Positions 33,983 to 42,107 of a stretch of 64,000 bases of DNA are shown here, one piece after another. The DNA is from Candidatus Paralachnospira sangeri. Lineage in GTDB: Bacteria > Bacillota > Clostridia > Lachnospirales > Lachnospiraceae. The notes beneath the pieces were generated by a model. That model saw only the letters and a program-made list of their open reading frames with translations, was not told where the DNA came from and ran no database searches. Each line of letters begins with the position of its first letter. The first letter of the stretch is position 1. The stretch lies in assembly GCA_904397815.1 (NCBI GenBank), contig CAJFOT010000103.1, positions 1 through 64,000 on the forward strand, written 5' to 3'. The position numbers and the translations under genes are program-made.

Positions 33983-34114
33983 GGGGCGGGGACGGCTACT
34001 GACTTTGCTCCCGACCTGAACAAATACTGAGAAAATAGCAGCCCGCTTTTACAGGCAGCTATTTTCTCAGTATTTGTAATCAGGTCTCCGCATGTCAGTA
34101 TCCATCCCCGCCCC
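33983..34114. repeat. Long imperfect palindrome (132 bases)
   Basis: Three nested stems. 33983-34003 pairs with 34094-34114 (21 bases, two mismatches). GACCTGA 34013-34019 pairs with 34080-34086. 34020-34039 pairs perfectly with 34058-34077 (20 bases), leaving an 18-base loop. There is no T-run at either end. It begins two bases after the preceding stop, so it may serve as a terminator, but its size and nested form resemble a MITE-type element. Confidence 0.75.
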
Positions 34115-34293
34115 TGTAAAGAACAGTGCCGACCATCAGTGCCGGAGGCGGCTGCGGGATGCGCTTTTCCTGTTGGCTGGGTGGCGTTGTGCCTTAAAAT
34201 GCTGCGGCTCCGTTCGGCGGTTCTGAATACTGATTGCGGAAGAGCGGAAGAAGCGAAAACAAAAAGTTGGTAGGAATGTTGGCTGCCTGCAGC

Positions 34294-34653
34294 CTATTTG
34301 ACGGTTGGGAGGATGCCTTTCTGTTCCAATACGGTAATGAGGGTTTCCTGGGCGTCATGCAGCCTATGTAGTTCTTTTTTCGTGTCACGTTCGAAAATTT
34401 TCATATCCAGCCGCAGATCTTCGACTTTTTCCAGTGTCAGGGTTGCTTTTACCTCGACTACATCAAGACGGTTATGGATTGCCTTGAGTTCATCTTTCAC
34501 AGACTGCATGTCGCTTTTAAGAGATTGCACATCATCTTTCACAGACCCCATGTCGCTTCTAAAAGCCTGCATCTCATTTCTGAAAGATTGCATTTCTTTG
34601 TCCATGGAAAGGACTTTTTCGTAAATCACCTGTAACAATTCGGAATCGCTCAT
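34294..34653 (-). CDS. Small coiled-coil protein with seven-residue repeats
   Basis: 119 residues, soluble. Residues 20-66 are consecutive heptads: MQSFRNE, MQAFRSD, MGSVKDD, VQSLKSD, MQSVKDE, LKAIHNR, with hydrophobic residues at fixed places; a second helix (TLTLEKVEDLRLDMKIF) and a hydrophobic tail follow. Ribosome site AAAGGAG lies eight bases before ATG. Such short coiled-coil proteins are common and unnamed in Clostridia. Function unknown; oligomerisation is very likely. The repeats read at DNA level as imperfect 21-base units. Confidence 0.6.
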   Translation of the reverse strand: MSDSELLQVIYEKVLSMDKEMQSFRNEMQAFRSDMGSVKDDVQSLKSDMQSVKDELKAIHNRLDVVEVKATLTLEKVEDLRLDMKIFERDTKKELHRLHDAQETLITVLEQKGILPTVK

Positions 34654-35067
34654 AAAATCACTCCTTTTGTAGTTTGATTATATCATGTATCGGCGCAGGA
34701 GACGTCATAAAAAAACATTTATGATGTTTCCTATATTTTGTTGTCAAGGTACGGTGTTCAGTCTGTGTCCAGTCTGGAATCGGGCAGCTCCCGGGGCGGG
34801 AGTGCTGGAAGGGTGCATCATTTGAAGGGTTTTCGGTATTCGATTTATGAAGGGGATGCTGTCCGGCGTCTGGCGGACGGTATCATTCATAAAGTGGTTG
34901 AAACAAATGATTGATTAATCTTATTTTACCACAAAAATGTAAAAACGCAACAAAAATTTTCTCCTGGGCTGATTTCACTTCAGTTTCCATTTCAGAGAAT
35001 AATTGCTGTATTTTGGAACACACTATCTGGTATCAATGTACAGACTGTGAAGGAGGGAGTGTTCCAG
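34654..35067. other. Intergenic region between coiled-coil gene and spore gene
   Basis: 414 bases without a secure gene. A 33-codon frame starting GTG 34813 (HHLKGFRYSIYEGDAVRR) has no good ribosome site and may be a gene remnant. Near 34999 a GAATAA and a CACACTA 16 bases further on weakly resemble a forespore sigma-G promoter for the following gene. Nothing else stands out. Confidence 0.3.
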
Positions 35068-36507
35068 ATGAAGAAACAGCCATTATCCGGGGATTTGCAG
35101 GCGAATATGGATTATTTCAGCCAGCGGCTGTCTGTGGATAAAAATTTTGATATTATATACCGGGTGATTCAGATTGCGGACAGGAAGGCCTGTATTTACT
35201 GTGTGGACGGTTTTGTGAAGGATGAGGTGCTGGAGAAGATTCTGTCTTTTCTGTTTGCGAAAAAGCCGGAGGATATGCCGGACAGCGCCCATGAGTTTTC
35301 GAAGGGGCTGGTACCTTATACAGAGGTGGGGCTGGTGACGGACCCGGATACGGTGGTGACCCAGCTGCTGTCTGGCATCAGCTGTCTGTTTATAGACGGC
35401 TACCGGGAATGTATCACCATAGACTGCCGGACATATCCGGTCAGGGGCGTGGAGGAGCCGGAGAAGGACCGGGTGCTGCGGGGGTCCCGGGACGGGTTTG
35501 TGGAGACGCTGGTATTTAATACAGCCCTGATCCGCCGCCGGATCAGAGACCCCCACCTGATCAATGAGATCACCCAGGTGGGAGGAAAGTCCAAAACAGA
35601 CATCGCAATCTGCTATATTGACGACCGGGTGGACCATGAGCTGCTGGAGCATATTAAGACCCGGATCAATAATATCGAAGTGGACGCGCTGACCATGAAC
35701 CAGGAGAGCCTGGCGGAATGTCTGTATGAATATAAATGGATTAACCCCTTTCCCAAGTTTAAGTTCTCCGAACGGCCGGACACGGCGGCGGCCTGTCTGC
35801 TGGAGGGAAATATCGTAATTCTGGTGGACAATTCGCCGGCGGCCATGATACTGCCGTCCAGCATTTTTGACATTATTGAGGAGGCGGATGATTACTATTT
35901 CCCTCCGCTGACCGGCGCTTATCTGCGGCTGACCCGGTTCGGCACATCTGTGCTGGCGCTGCTGCTGACGCCGATTTTCCTGCTGCTGATGCAGAACCCC
36001 CAGTGGATTCCCGAATGGCTGGAGTTTATCCGTTTCCGGGAGGTGGTCACGGTGCCGCTGATTGTCCAGCTGCTGATACTGGAATTTGCCATCGACGGTC
36101 TGAAGCTGGCTTCGCTGAATACGCCCTCCATGCTGACCACACCCCTCAGTGTGATAGCGGCTCTGGTGATCGGCGATTTTTCCGTCAGCTCCGGCTGGTT
36201 TAACGCAGAGACCATGCTGTATATGGCTTTTGTGGTATTGTCCAATTACACCCAGTCCAGCCTGGAGCTGGGCTATGCCCTGAAATTTCTCCGTCTGATC
36301 CTGCTGGTGCTGACAGCTCTGTTTAATGTATGGGGGTTTGCCGCGGGTATTATCATCGCGCTGGCGGCCCTGCTGGGAAACAAGACGATCGCAGGCAAGA
36401 GCTACCTGTATCCTCTGTTTCCCTTTGACGGAAAGAAAATCTGGGAGCGGTTTTTCCGGGCCAGAATCCCCCATTCCTCGGCCAGCGATCACGGTGAGAA
36501 GAAATAA
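35068..36507 (+). CDS. GerA-family spore germination protein (SpoVAF-like)
   Basis: About 479 residues. A cytoplasmic N-terminal domain of about 285 residues contains RGVEEPEKDRVLRGSRDGF and FNTALIRRRIRDP (separate segments), the GerA/SpoVAF signature, then about five membrane helices with NTPSMLTTPLSVIAALVIG and a basic tail. The KDRVLRG wording and the length favour SpoVAF, a partner of the SpoVA calcium-dipicolinate channel, over a nutrient-receptor A subunit; no gerB/gerC or other spoVA genes lie beside it. Start ATG 35068 after GGAGGG. Indicates a spore former. Confidence 0.8.
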   Translation: MKKQPLSGDLQANMDYFSQRLSVDKNFDIIYRVIQIADRKACIYCVDGFVKDEVLEKILSFLFAKKPEDMPDSAHEFSKGLVPYTEVGLVTDPDTVVTQLLSGISCLFIDGYRECITIDCRTYPVRGVEEPEKDRVLRGSRDGFVETLVFNTALIRRRIRDPHLINEITQVGGKSKTDIAICYIDDRVDHELLEHIKTRINNIEVDALTMNQESLAECLYEYKWINPFPKFKFSERPDTAAACLLEGNIVILVDNSPAAMILPSSIFDIIEEADDYYFPPLTGAYLRLTRFGTSVLALLLTPIFLLLMQNPQWIPEWLEFIRFREVVTVPLIVQLLILEFAIDGLKLASLNTPSMLTTPLSVIAALVIGDFSVSSGWFNAETMLYMAFVVLSNYTQSSLELGYALKFLRLILLVLTALFNVWGFAAGIIIALAALLGNKTIAGKSYLYPLFPFDGKKIWERFFRARIPHSSASDHGEKK

Positions 36508-36515
36508 AGAAACGG

Positions 36516-38006
36516 TTATTCCTTCTTTTTTTCTCTCAGCGCCATCACCAGATTTACGCAGATCAGCAGCAGGATGAACAGATAGGGGAAGGCGATCACG
36601 ATGGAGATGGTTTCAATCATCTCGATGCCGCCGGACAGGATCAGGGCCAGGGCGATGGCCGCGATCAGGATGCCCCAGAATACCTTTAACCTGTTGGGCG
36701 GCTCCAGTTTTCCGTCCGATGTCAGCATGGCCAGCACGAAGGTGGCTGAGTTGGCGGAGGTTACGAAAAAGGTGGTCAGCAGGAAGATGGCGATCAGGGA
36801 CAGCAGGATGCCGAAGGGATACTGGGAAAATACATGGAACAAAGCTGTCTCGGGAGAGGCCACCATGGCGGTCAGCTCCTCTGCCGGAAAGTTTCCTGCC
36901 ACATTCAGTCCCATGTTGCCGAACACGGAGAACCAGAGGATGGATACCAGCGTGGGTACGATGATGACGCCCAGGATAAATTCCCGTATGGTCCGTCCCC
37001 GGGAGATCCGGGCGATGAAGATGCCCACGAAGGGAGTCCAGGAGAGCCACCAGGCCCAGTAAAACACCCGCCAGTTCTGAATCCAGGAGCTGTCGCCGTT
37101 AGAGGAAAGACGGAGGCTGTCGGGGAAAAAGTTTAAGATATAGTCTGCCAGCCCTGTGACCAGCGTCTGAACAGTCCGGAGGGAGGGGCCGATCAAAAAG
37201 GCCACGGCCATCAGAAGGACAAAAAGCACCAGGTTAATGTCGGACAGCCGCTTGATTCCCTTTCCCACGCCGCTGATCGCGCTTTTCAGATAGATAAAGC
37301 AGATAATGACGATTACAACGATCCAGGTCAGCATATTGTTGGGGATGGAAAACAGATCTTCCAGGCCGCTGCAGATCTGGAGGCAGCCCATGCCGAAGGA
37401 GGTGGCCACGCCAATCACTGTCAGGACGGTGGTGAAAATATCGATGAATTTTCCGATTCCCCCCTGTGCCTGTTTTGTCCCCAGCATCGGCTTAAACAGA
37501 TTGCTGACCATGGCTGATTCCTTTTTCCGGAACTGGAAATAGGCCAGGCCCAGGCCCATGACGCTGTAGCAGGCCCAGGGGTGGAGACCCCAGTGCATAA
37601 AGCAGGAGCGGATCGAGAAACGGGCCGCCTCCGCTGTCTGAGCCTCGATGCCGCTCATAGGCTGGATGTAGTGGGAGAGAGGCTCTGCCACGCCCCAGAA
37701 TACCAGGCCGATGCCCATGCCTGCGCCAAAGAGCATGGCGAACCAGGAGACTGTGCTGTGCTCCGGCCGCTCATTGTCATCCCCCAGCCGGATCCGCCCG
37801 AAAGGGCTGAAGGCGACAACCAGGGCGAAAAGGACAAAAAAGAGCATGGCACCCAGGTAGAGCCATGAAAAATTCGCCTTCAGTCCCTCCATCAGCCAGT
37901 CTGCGACGACGGAAAAGGACTGGTTTCCCACAATACCCCAGAGGGCGATCCCGCCGGCGATGACCGCGGATACCCAAAAGACAACATTACGCTGATTTTT
38001 TTTCAT
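36516..38006 (-). CDS. BCCT-family betaine/carnitine/choline transporter
   Basis: About 496 residues and twelve membrane helices. GAGMGIGLVFWGVAEPLSHY and WAWWLSWTPFVGIFIARISRG are the two family signatures, the latter with the Trp cage that binds quaternary ammonium groups. It imports a betaine-type compound, by sodium or proton symport or by exchange. The start is ATG 38006; the frame is open further upstream only through the control region. Ribosome site AAAGGGG. Divergent from the MttB-family gene, with shared operators between them, so its cargo is probably the MttB substrate. Confidence 0.9.
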   Translation of the reverse strand: MKKNQRNVVFWVSAVIAGGIALWGIVGNQSFSVVADWLMEGLKANFSWLYLGAMLFFVLFALVVAFSPFGRIRLGDDNERPEHSTVSWFAMLFGAGMGIGLVFWGVAEPLSHYIQPMSGIEAQTAEAARFSIRSCFMHWGLHPWACYSVMGLGLAYFQFRKKESAMVSNLFKPMLGTKQAQGGIGKFIDIFTTVLTVIGVATSFGMGCLQICSGLEDLFSIPNNMLTWIVVIVIICFIYLKSAISGVGKGIKRLSDINLVLFVLLMAVAFLIGPSLRTVQTLVTGLADYILNFFPDSLRLSSNGDSSWIQNWRVFYWAWWLSWTPFVGIFIARISRGRTIREFILGVIIVPTLVSILWFSVFGNMGLNVAGNFPAEELTAMVASPETALFHVFSQYPFGILLSLIAIFLLTTFFVTSANSATFVLAMLTSDGKLEPPNRLKVFWGILIAAIALALILSGGIEMIETISIVIAFPYLFILLLICVNLVMALREKKKE

Positions 38007-38082
38007 TTCGTTATAAACCCCTTTCATCATATAAATGTTTTTCTTACGACTGTGCAACCGGTGGCCATTCTGATAAACCGCA

Positions 38083-38092
38083 GAACATGTTC
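38083..38092. promoter_or_regulatory. Operator GAACATGTTC, copy 1
   Basis: Palindrome GAACATGTTC followed by GGGTTT, in the leader of the BCCT gene about 75 bases before its start and downstream of its promoter. Confidence 0.7.
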
Positions 38093-38171
38093 GGGTTTCC
38101 TGCGGCAGATCGATCACCTGGCAGAATTGATGATAAAAGTGATGAAACAGGTTTTCATAAAATTCAATTGA

Positions 38172-38200
38172 ATTATAAGAGAGTGCCGTCAAAATGTCAA
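38172..38200 (-). promoter_or_regulatory. Consensus promoter of the BCCT gene
   Basis: On the minus strand TTGACA (38200-38195), exactly 17 bases, TATAAT (38177-38172): a perfect sigma-A promoter. The start near 38165 gives a leader of about 160 bases that contains operator copy 1. Confidence 0.8.
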
Positions 38201-38264
38201 TAATAATAGTAAAGATACATAGAAAAATAACAAAGTACACAAAAACAGCAGGATTAAAAAAACC

Positions 38265-38274
38265 GAACATGTTC
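38265..38274. promoter_or_regulatory. Operator GAACATGTTC, copy 2
   Basis: Palindrome preceded by AAAACC, eleven bases upstream of the -35 box of the MttB-family gene promoter. Confidence 0.7.
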
Positions 38275-38284
38275 AAATTTTGTA

Positions 38285-38313
38285 TTGACAATTCGAAAGA
38301 GATGACTTATAAT
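38285..38313 (+). promoter_or_regulatory. Consensus promoter of the MttB-family gene
   Basis: TTGACA (38285-38290), 17 bases, TATAAT (38308-38313): a perfect match, bracketed by operator copies 2 and 3; copy 3 lies at the expected start site. Confidence 0.85.
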
Positions 38314-38321
38314 ACAAACCA

Positions 38322-38331
38322 GAACATGTTC
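38322..38331. promoter_or_regulatory. Operator GAACATGTTC, copy 3
   Basis: Palindrome followed by GGGTTT, eight bases after the -10 box, so a bound repressor would block initiation. Confidence 0.75.
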
Positions 38332-38385
38332 GGGTTTTGATTTGAATAAGGTGAATGAAATCTAGGGGACAATAAGGAGGATACT

Positions 38386-39810
38386 ATGAATTATCAGACA
38401 GAGAGAATGAAGCAGCTTCACAGAGCAGCGATGGAGATCGTGGAAACCGTTGGTATGAAATTTCATCATCCGAAGGCGGTGGAAATCCTGAAATCAAACG
38501 GGATCCGCTGCGAGGGCGATGTGGCTTACTTTACGGAGGAGCAGCTGATGTACTGGGTGCGCAAGGCTCCCTTCTGCTTTACTTTGTATGGCGGCGATGA
38601 GAAGTATAACTGCACCTTCGGAGGGGATGAGGTGAATCCGGCTCCGCCCTACGGCGCTCCCTACATCACAGAGAAGGATGGAAAGAGACGGCCGGCTACC
38701 ACCGAGGACTATGTTAATTTTGTTAAGCTGTTCGAGGCCAATGATAATTATAAAACGAACGGCGGTCCGATTGTGGCGATCGATGGCGTGGAGCCCCGTC
38801 TGGGTGCGCTGGCCATGTGGTACGCAACCTATACCCATTCCAAAAAGGTTATGATGATTCATACCGGCGACCATGAGGTAATGGACGCGCTGATCAAAGC
38901 GTCTGAGGTGGCCTGGGGCGGCAAAGAGGCTCTGAAAGAGAAACCCCGTATGTTTACGATCGTAGATGTAAACTCTCCGATGCAGTTCGGCAAACATATG
39001 GCGGAGACATTGATTGCCCTGGCAGAAGCGGGCCAGGCATTTACGGTGGCTAACTGCTCTATGGCCGGTTCTACCTCTCCTGTGACGCTGGCTGGAACAG
39101 TAGCGCTGATTATTGCTGAAAATCTGCCTGTGATTGCCCTGGCGCAGATGGTCCGTCCCGGGACGCCTGTGCTGATCGGCAGCCAGTCCTGCACCGCGGA
39201 CATGGCCTCCGGCCAGATCGCCGGCGGTTCTCCGGAAGGCGCTCTCTGCTATAAATATGCAGCGAATCTGTCCGACTTCTACGGTCTTCCTTCCAGAGGC
39301 GGCGGAGCGATTTCCGACTCCAAGATCGTCGATCCTCAGAGCGGCTATGAATCTATGATTACGCTGATGGCCTGCTATGAGAATCATATGAATATGATCA
39401 TCCACGCGGCGGGTATCCTGGACGGCTATAACGCGATCTCCTATGAAAAGGTTCTGATGGATTTTGAGGTTCTGAATTATATCAAGAGATATGTCCGGGA
39501 GTTTGATATTAATGAAGAAACACTGGATCTTGAGGATATCAAAGAAGTGGGCCATATGGGAGAATACCTTACCTCTGAGCATACCTTTGAGTGGTGCCGC
39601 AAAGAGCCGATGATCCCGGAAGTAACCTCCCGCGGCGTGGTAGCTGATCCTGTGAATCAGTTCCAGAACCGTCTGGACAGCTATAAGGAGCGGCTGCTGA
39701 AGAAATATCAGAAACCTGAGATGGACGCGGAGAAGCTGGGAGAGATCAAGAACATTTTTGAGGCAGCAGGCCTGAGCCGCCAGTGGATGGATATGGTGGA
39801 TGAGCTGTAA
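38386..39810 (+). CDS. MttB-superfamily methyltransferase without pyrrolysine
   Basis: 474 residues in one uninterrupted frame with no in-frame amber codon, so it is a non-pyrrolysine member (MtgB/MtpB/MtcB type). It shares the family course: ERMKQLHRAAMEIVETVGMKFHHP at the start (in pieces), the central TIM barrel with NCSMAGSTSPVTLAGTVAL, RPGTPVLIG, and SRGGGAISDSKIVDPQSGYES. Such enzymes move a methyl from glycine betaine, proline betaine, carnitine or similar compounds to a corrinoid protein. No corrinoid protein gene is in the window. AAGGAGG precedes ATG 38386. Its substrate should be the BCCT cargo. Confidence 0.85.
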   Translation: MNYQTERMKQLHRAAMEIVETVGMKFHHPKAVEILKSNGIRCEGDVAYFTEEQLMYWVRKAPFCFTLYGGDEKYNCTFGGDEVNPAPPYGAPYITEKDGKRRPATTEDYVNFVKLFEANDNYKTNGGPIVAIDGVEPRLGALAMWYATYTHSKKVMMIHTGDHEVMDALIKASEVAWGGKEALKEKPRMFTIVDVNSPMQFGKHMAETLIALAEAGQAFTVANCSMAGSTSPVTLAGTVALIIAENLPVIALAQMVRPGTPVLIGSQSCTADMASGQIAGGSPEGALCYKYAANLSDFYGLPSRGGGAISDSKIVDPQSGYESMITLMACYENHMNMIIHAAGILDGYNAISYEKVLMDFEVLNYIKRYVREFDINEETLDLEDIKEVGHMGEYLTSEHTFEWCRKEPMIPEVTSRGVVADPVNQFQNRLDSYKERLLKKYQKPEMDAEKLGEIKNIFEAAGLSRQWMDMVDEL

Positions 39811-39849
39811 AGGATTGCTGTCAGAATATGCGGACATCGTTTTCCGGAT

Positions 39850-39878
39850 TTGACATTTTAACCGGGGAAAGCTATAAT
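39850..39878 (+). promoter_or_regulatory. Consensus promoter of the TetR gene
   Basis: TTGACA (39850-39855), 17 bases, TATAAT (39873-39878). No GAACATGTTC copy lies here, so the regulator seems not to control itself through that site. Confidence 0.75.
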
Positions 39879-39926
39879 TGAAACGTTCATGCAGATAAGC
39901 TCTCCCATATTTTGAAAGGTTAAAAA

Positions 39927-40613
39927 ATGTCTACATATAAAAACGGTGAACGGACGAAAAAACAACTGATCGAGTGCGTATATGCCGAACTTCTTGCCAA
40001 TCCCGTTTCTTCGCTGAAGATCCGGGATGTGGCGAAGAAATCCGGCTGCGCGCCCTCGTCGATCTATCAACATTTTTCCAGCCTGGACGAACTGATTGCG
40101 GTAGCTTCGATCAAGTTCATGGATGAGTATACTTTTGCGTACAGCAAGATGCTCAGTGAAAGCAAGGATCTGATAGACAGCTATCTTCAGGGGTGGGAGC
40201 TTTTTTGTAAATTTGCTTTTGGAAGACCTGATATCTTTTATCATTTGTTCTGGGATCTGAATACATTCGATCTGGAGGAGGCGATGGTGAAATACTATGC
40301 TGTTTTCCCTTTAAAGCCTCCCAAGGTCTATTCCATACAGTATTATCTGACTTTCCTGATAGGCGATGTCGTAGAGCGTGATTTTGTACTGATGCGCACT
40401 ATGGCGAGCCAGAATCTGGTGACATTGGAGGACGCCCGTTATGTAAGCGTTGTGACAACCTCCATTGCCCGTTCCCTTCTCGCAGACTGCAGGGACGCCG
40501 GCGAACAGGAAAAACAGGAGGCCGCGGCGCGGTGCATGGAGCTGGTCAGATATACACTGGATATGGCGCTGGAGCGGCACAGATTAAAAAACAGATCCCA
40601 TGGGACAAAATAG
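39927..40613 (+). CDS. TetR/AcrR-family transcription regulator
   Basis: 228 residues. N-terminal helix-turn-helix: RTKKQLIECVYAELL, IRDVAKKSGCAPSSIYQHFSSLDEL, the standard TetR pattern around residues 10-55. The C-terminal ligand domain is unlike named subfamilies. ATG 39927 follows AAAGG. It is the only regulator near the BCCT/MttB pair and so is the best candidate to bind the three GAACATGTTC sites; the ligand could be the imported betaine. Followed by a hairpin that may end its transcript. Confidence 0.85.
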   Translation: MSTYKNGERTKKQLIECVYAELLANPVSSLKIRDVAKKSGCAPSSIYQHFSSLDELIAVASIKFMDEYTFAYSKMLSESKDLIDSYLQGWELFCKFAFGRPDIFYHLFWDLNTFDLEEAMVKYYAVFPLKPPKVYSIQYYLTFLIGDVVERDFVLMRTMASQNLVTLEDARYVSVVTTSIARSLLADCRDAGEQEKQEAAARCMELVRYTLDMALERHRLKNRSHGTK

Positions 40614-40651
40614 TTCCGAACAAAACCCATCACAGCATTTACAAATCACGG

Positions 40652-40682
40652 CAGGCCGGAGAAATCAGTTTTCTCCGGCCTG
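40652..40682 (+). terminator. Hairpin after the TetR gene
   Basis: Perfect 13-base stem 40652-40664/40670-40682 (CAGGCCGGAGAAA and its complement) with a 5-base loop and no strong T-run. It separates the TetR gene from the MFS gene. Confidence 0.6.
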
Positions 40683-40740
40683 TCTGCCGTTGAAGCGGCC
40701 GCGCCCGGCGTGCCAATGTGTTTGAAAAAGGAGAGTATGA

Positions 40741-42033
40741 ATGAAGATTACCGGAACAAAAAGATGGATTCTGCTGGTCATGGTGTCCATATTTTCAGGA
40801 ACCATGGTAGTGACGCCTTACCTCAGGTTTAACTATTATGACCAGATTGTTATTTTGTTTACCCAGTGCAATTCCATAGTGGACGCGGCCGGGGTCAATG
40901 AATACATCGGAGACCTGGCCATGATATTCGGAATCATTAATATGATCATGTATATCGTAGGCGGCCTTATGGTGGATAAATTCGGTGAAAAGCTGATGCT
41001 GGTACTGGGCGGCGTACTGATGGCTGCCGGCAGTGTCCTGTACGGCCTGGTGCTGGACAGGACATCCCTTCTGGTCGGATTTATCCTGATGGGCTTTGGA
41101 ACAGGCACGCTGTTCAGCGGATACCTGAAGCTGACCAGAAAGCTGGGAAATGCGCAGGAGCAGGGACGCATGTATTCCACCTCAGAGTTTGTCAGAGGCA
41201 TTACCGGAACCGTCCTGGGGCTGATGGGGGTGGCGGTCCTTAATCAGGCGATTCTGCCCAGCGGCCTGACAGATCCTGCCCTGATCGGGGAAAAATGGAG
41301 GACGATGCTGTTTGTTCATGCGGCAATTTACGCAGTGGTCGCGGTTCTCTGTATCGTTTTGATACCGAATCAGGTGATCGGCGCCGAGGAGGATCAGGAA
41401 GCCGCAGCCGAGCCCTTTACCCTGAAAGGCGCTGTCACTGTGCTGAAACTGCCGGGAACCTGGCTGACGACTGCGGTGCTGTTCTTCGGATACTCCATTA
41501 CCGCCTGCGCCAGCGGCTACTTGGGTGCTTATACCTCTAATGTGATAGGTGTGTCCGCCAGCCAGGCCGCTACCTTTGCCACGATCCGGAATTACTTTAT
41601 CGCGGCGCTGTCTACCCTCTTTATCGGTTATGTCGCTGTGAAGCTGAAATCTGAGTCAAAAACCATAGGTGTCTACAGCCTGGCTTCCGGTGTCCTGATT
41701 GCACTGATGCTGCTGTTCCAGAACAACTTTGTGGTTTGTATCGGGTGTACCTTTGTGTTTGCTGTGGCCTATACCGGTATGCGCGGGCTGTATTTCGCCG
41801 TTCCCTCGGAGGTGGGGATCCCTGTCCGGCTGACAGGAGCCGCAAATGGCATTATCTCCATGATCGGCTACCTGCCCGATGTGTTTTTCGCCAAGCTGGC
41901 CGGAAGCTGGCTGGACAGTTACGGACTGACGGGATACAGTTATATCTGGTACTGGGCGATCGGCTGCGCGGCGCTGGGAGCGGTAGTCTGCTTTGCATCC
42001 TATGGGTACGCTAAGAAAAGGAAGAACCTGTAA
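40741..42033 (+). CDS. MFS transporter
   Basis: 430 residues and twelve membrane helices in two halves joined by a cytoplasmic loop around residues 215-232. The loop between helices 2 and 3 reads GGLMVDKFGEKLML, the MFS A-motif. The ribosome site AAAGGAG lies before ATG 40741. It stands between the TetR and bicupin genes; it may import or export an intermediate of the betaine island. It resembles oxalate/formate-antiporter-like or sugar-phosphate carriers only loosely, so the cargo is unknown. Confidence 0.8.
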   Translation: MKITGTKRWILLVMVSIFSGTMVVTPYLRFNYYDQIVILFTQCNSIVDAAGVNEYIGDLAMIFGIINMIMYIVGGLMVDKFGEKLMLVLGGVLMAAGSVLYGLVLDRTSLLVGFILMGFGTGTLFSGYLKLTRKLGNAQEQGRMYSTSEFVRGITGTVLGLMGVAVLNQAILPSGLTDPALIGEKWRTMLFVHAAIYAVVAVLCIVLIPNQVIGAEEDQEAAAEPFTLKGAVTVLKLPGTWLTTAVLFFGYSITACASGYLGAYTSNVIGVSASQAATFATIRNYFIAALSTLFIGYVAVKLKSESKTIGVYSLASGVLIALMLLFQNNFVVCIGCTFVFAVAYTGMRGLYFAVPSEVGIPVRLTGAANGIISMIGYLPDVFFAKLAGSWLDSYGLTGYSYIWYWAIGCAALGAVVCFASYGYAKKRKNL

Positions 42034-42107
42034 GAAAAATATCTGCCTGGAGCGGAAATGGTCTGAAAAAATGAACCGTAAATAATTAGGATGGAGGAAA
42101 TAAGGGA

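Noticed and set aside
35083-36492. 469-codon minus-strand frame opposite the SpoVAF-like gene
   Set aside because: Antisense shadow; the plus strand carries the recognisable family.
38007-38291. N-terminal extension of the BCCT transporter
   Set aside because: It would run through the promoter and an operator; the protein family starts at the ATG 38006 with its own ribosome site.
40620-40640. Possible fourth operator half-site (CCGAACAAAACC) behind the TetR gene
   Set aside because: Only one half resembles GAACATGTTC and it is not palindromic or near a promoter.
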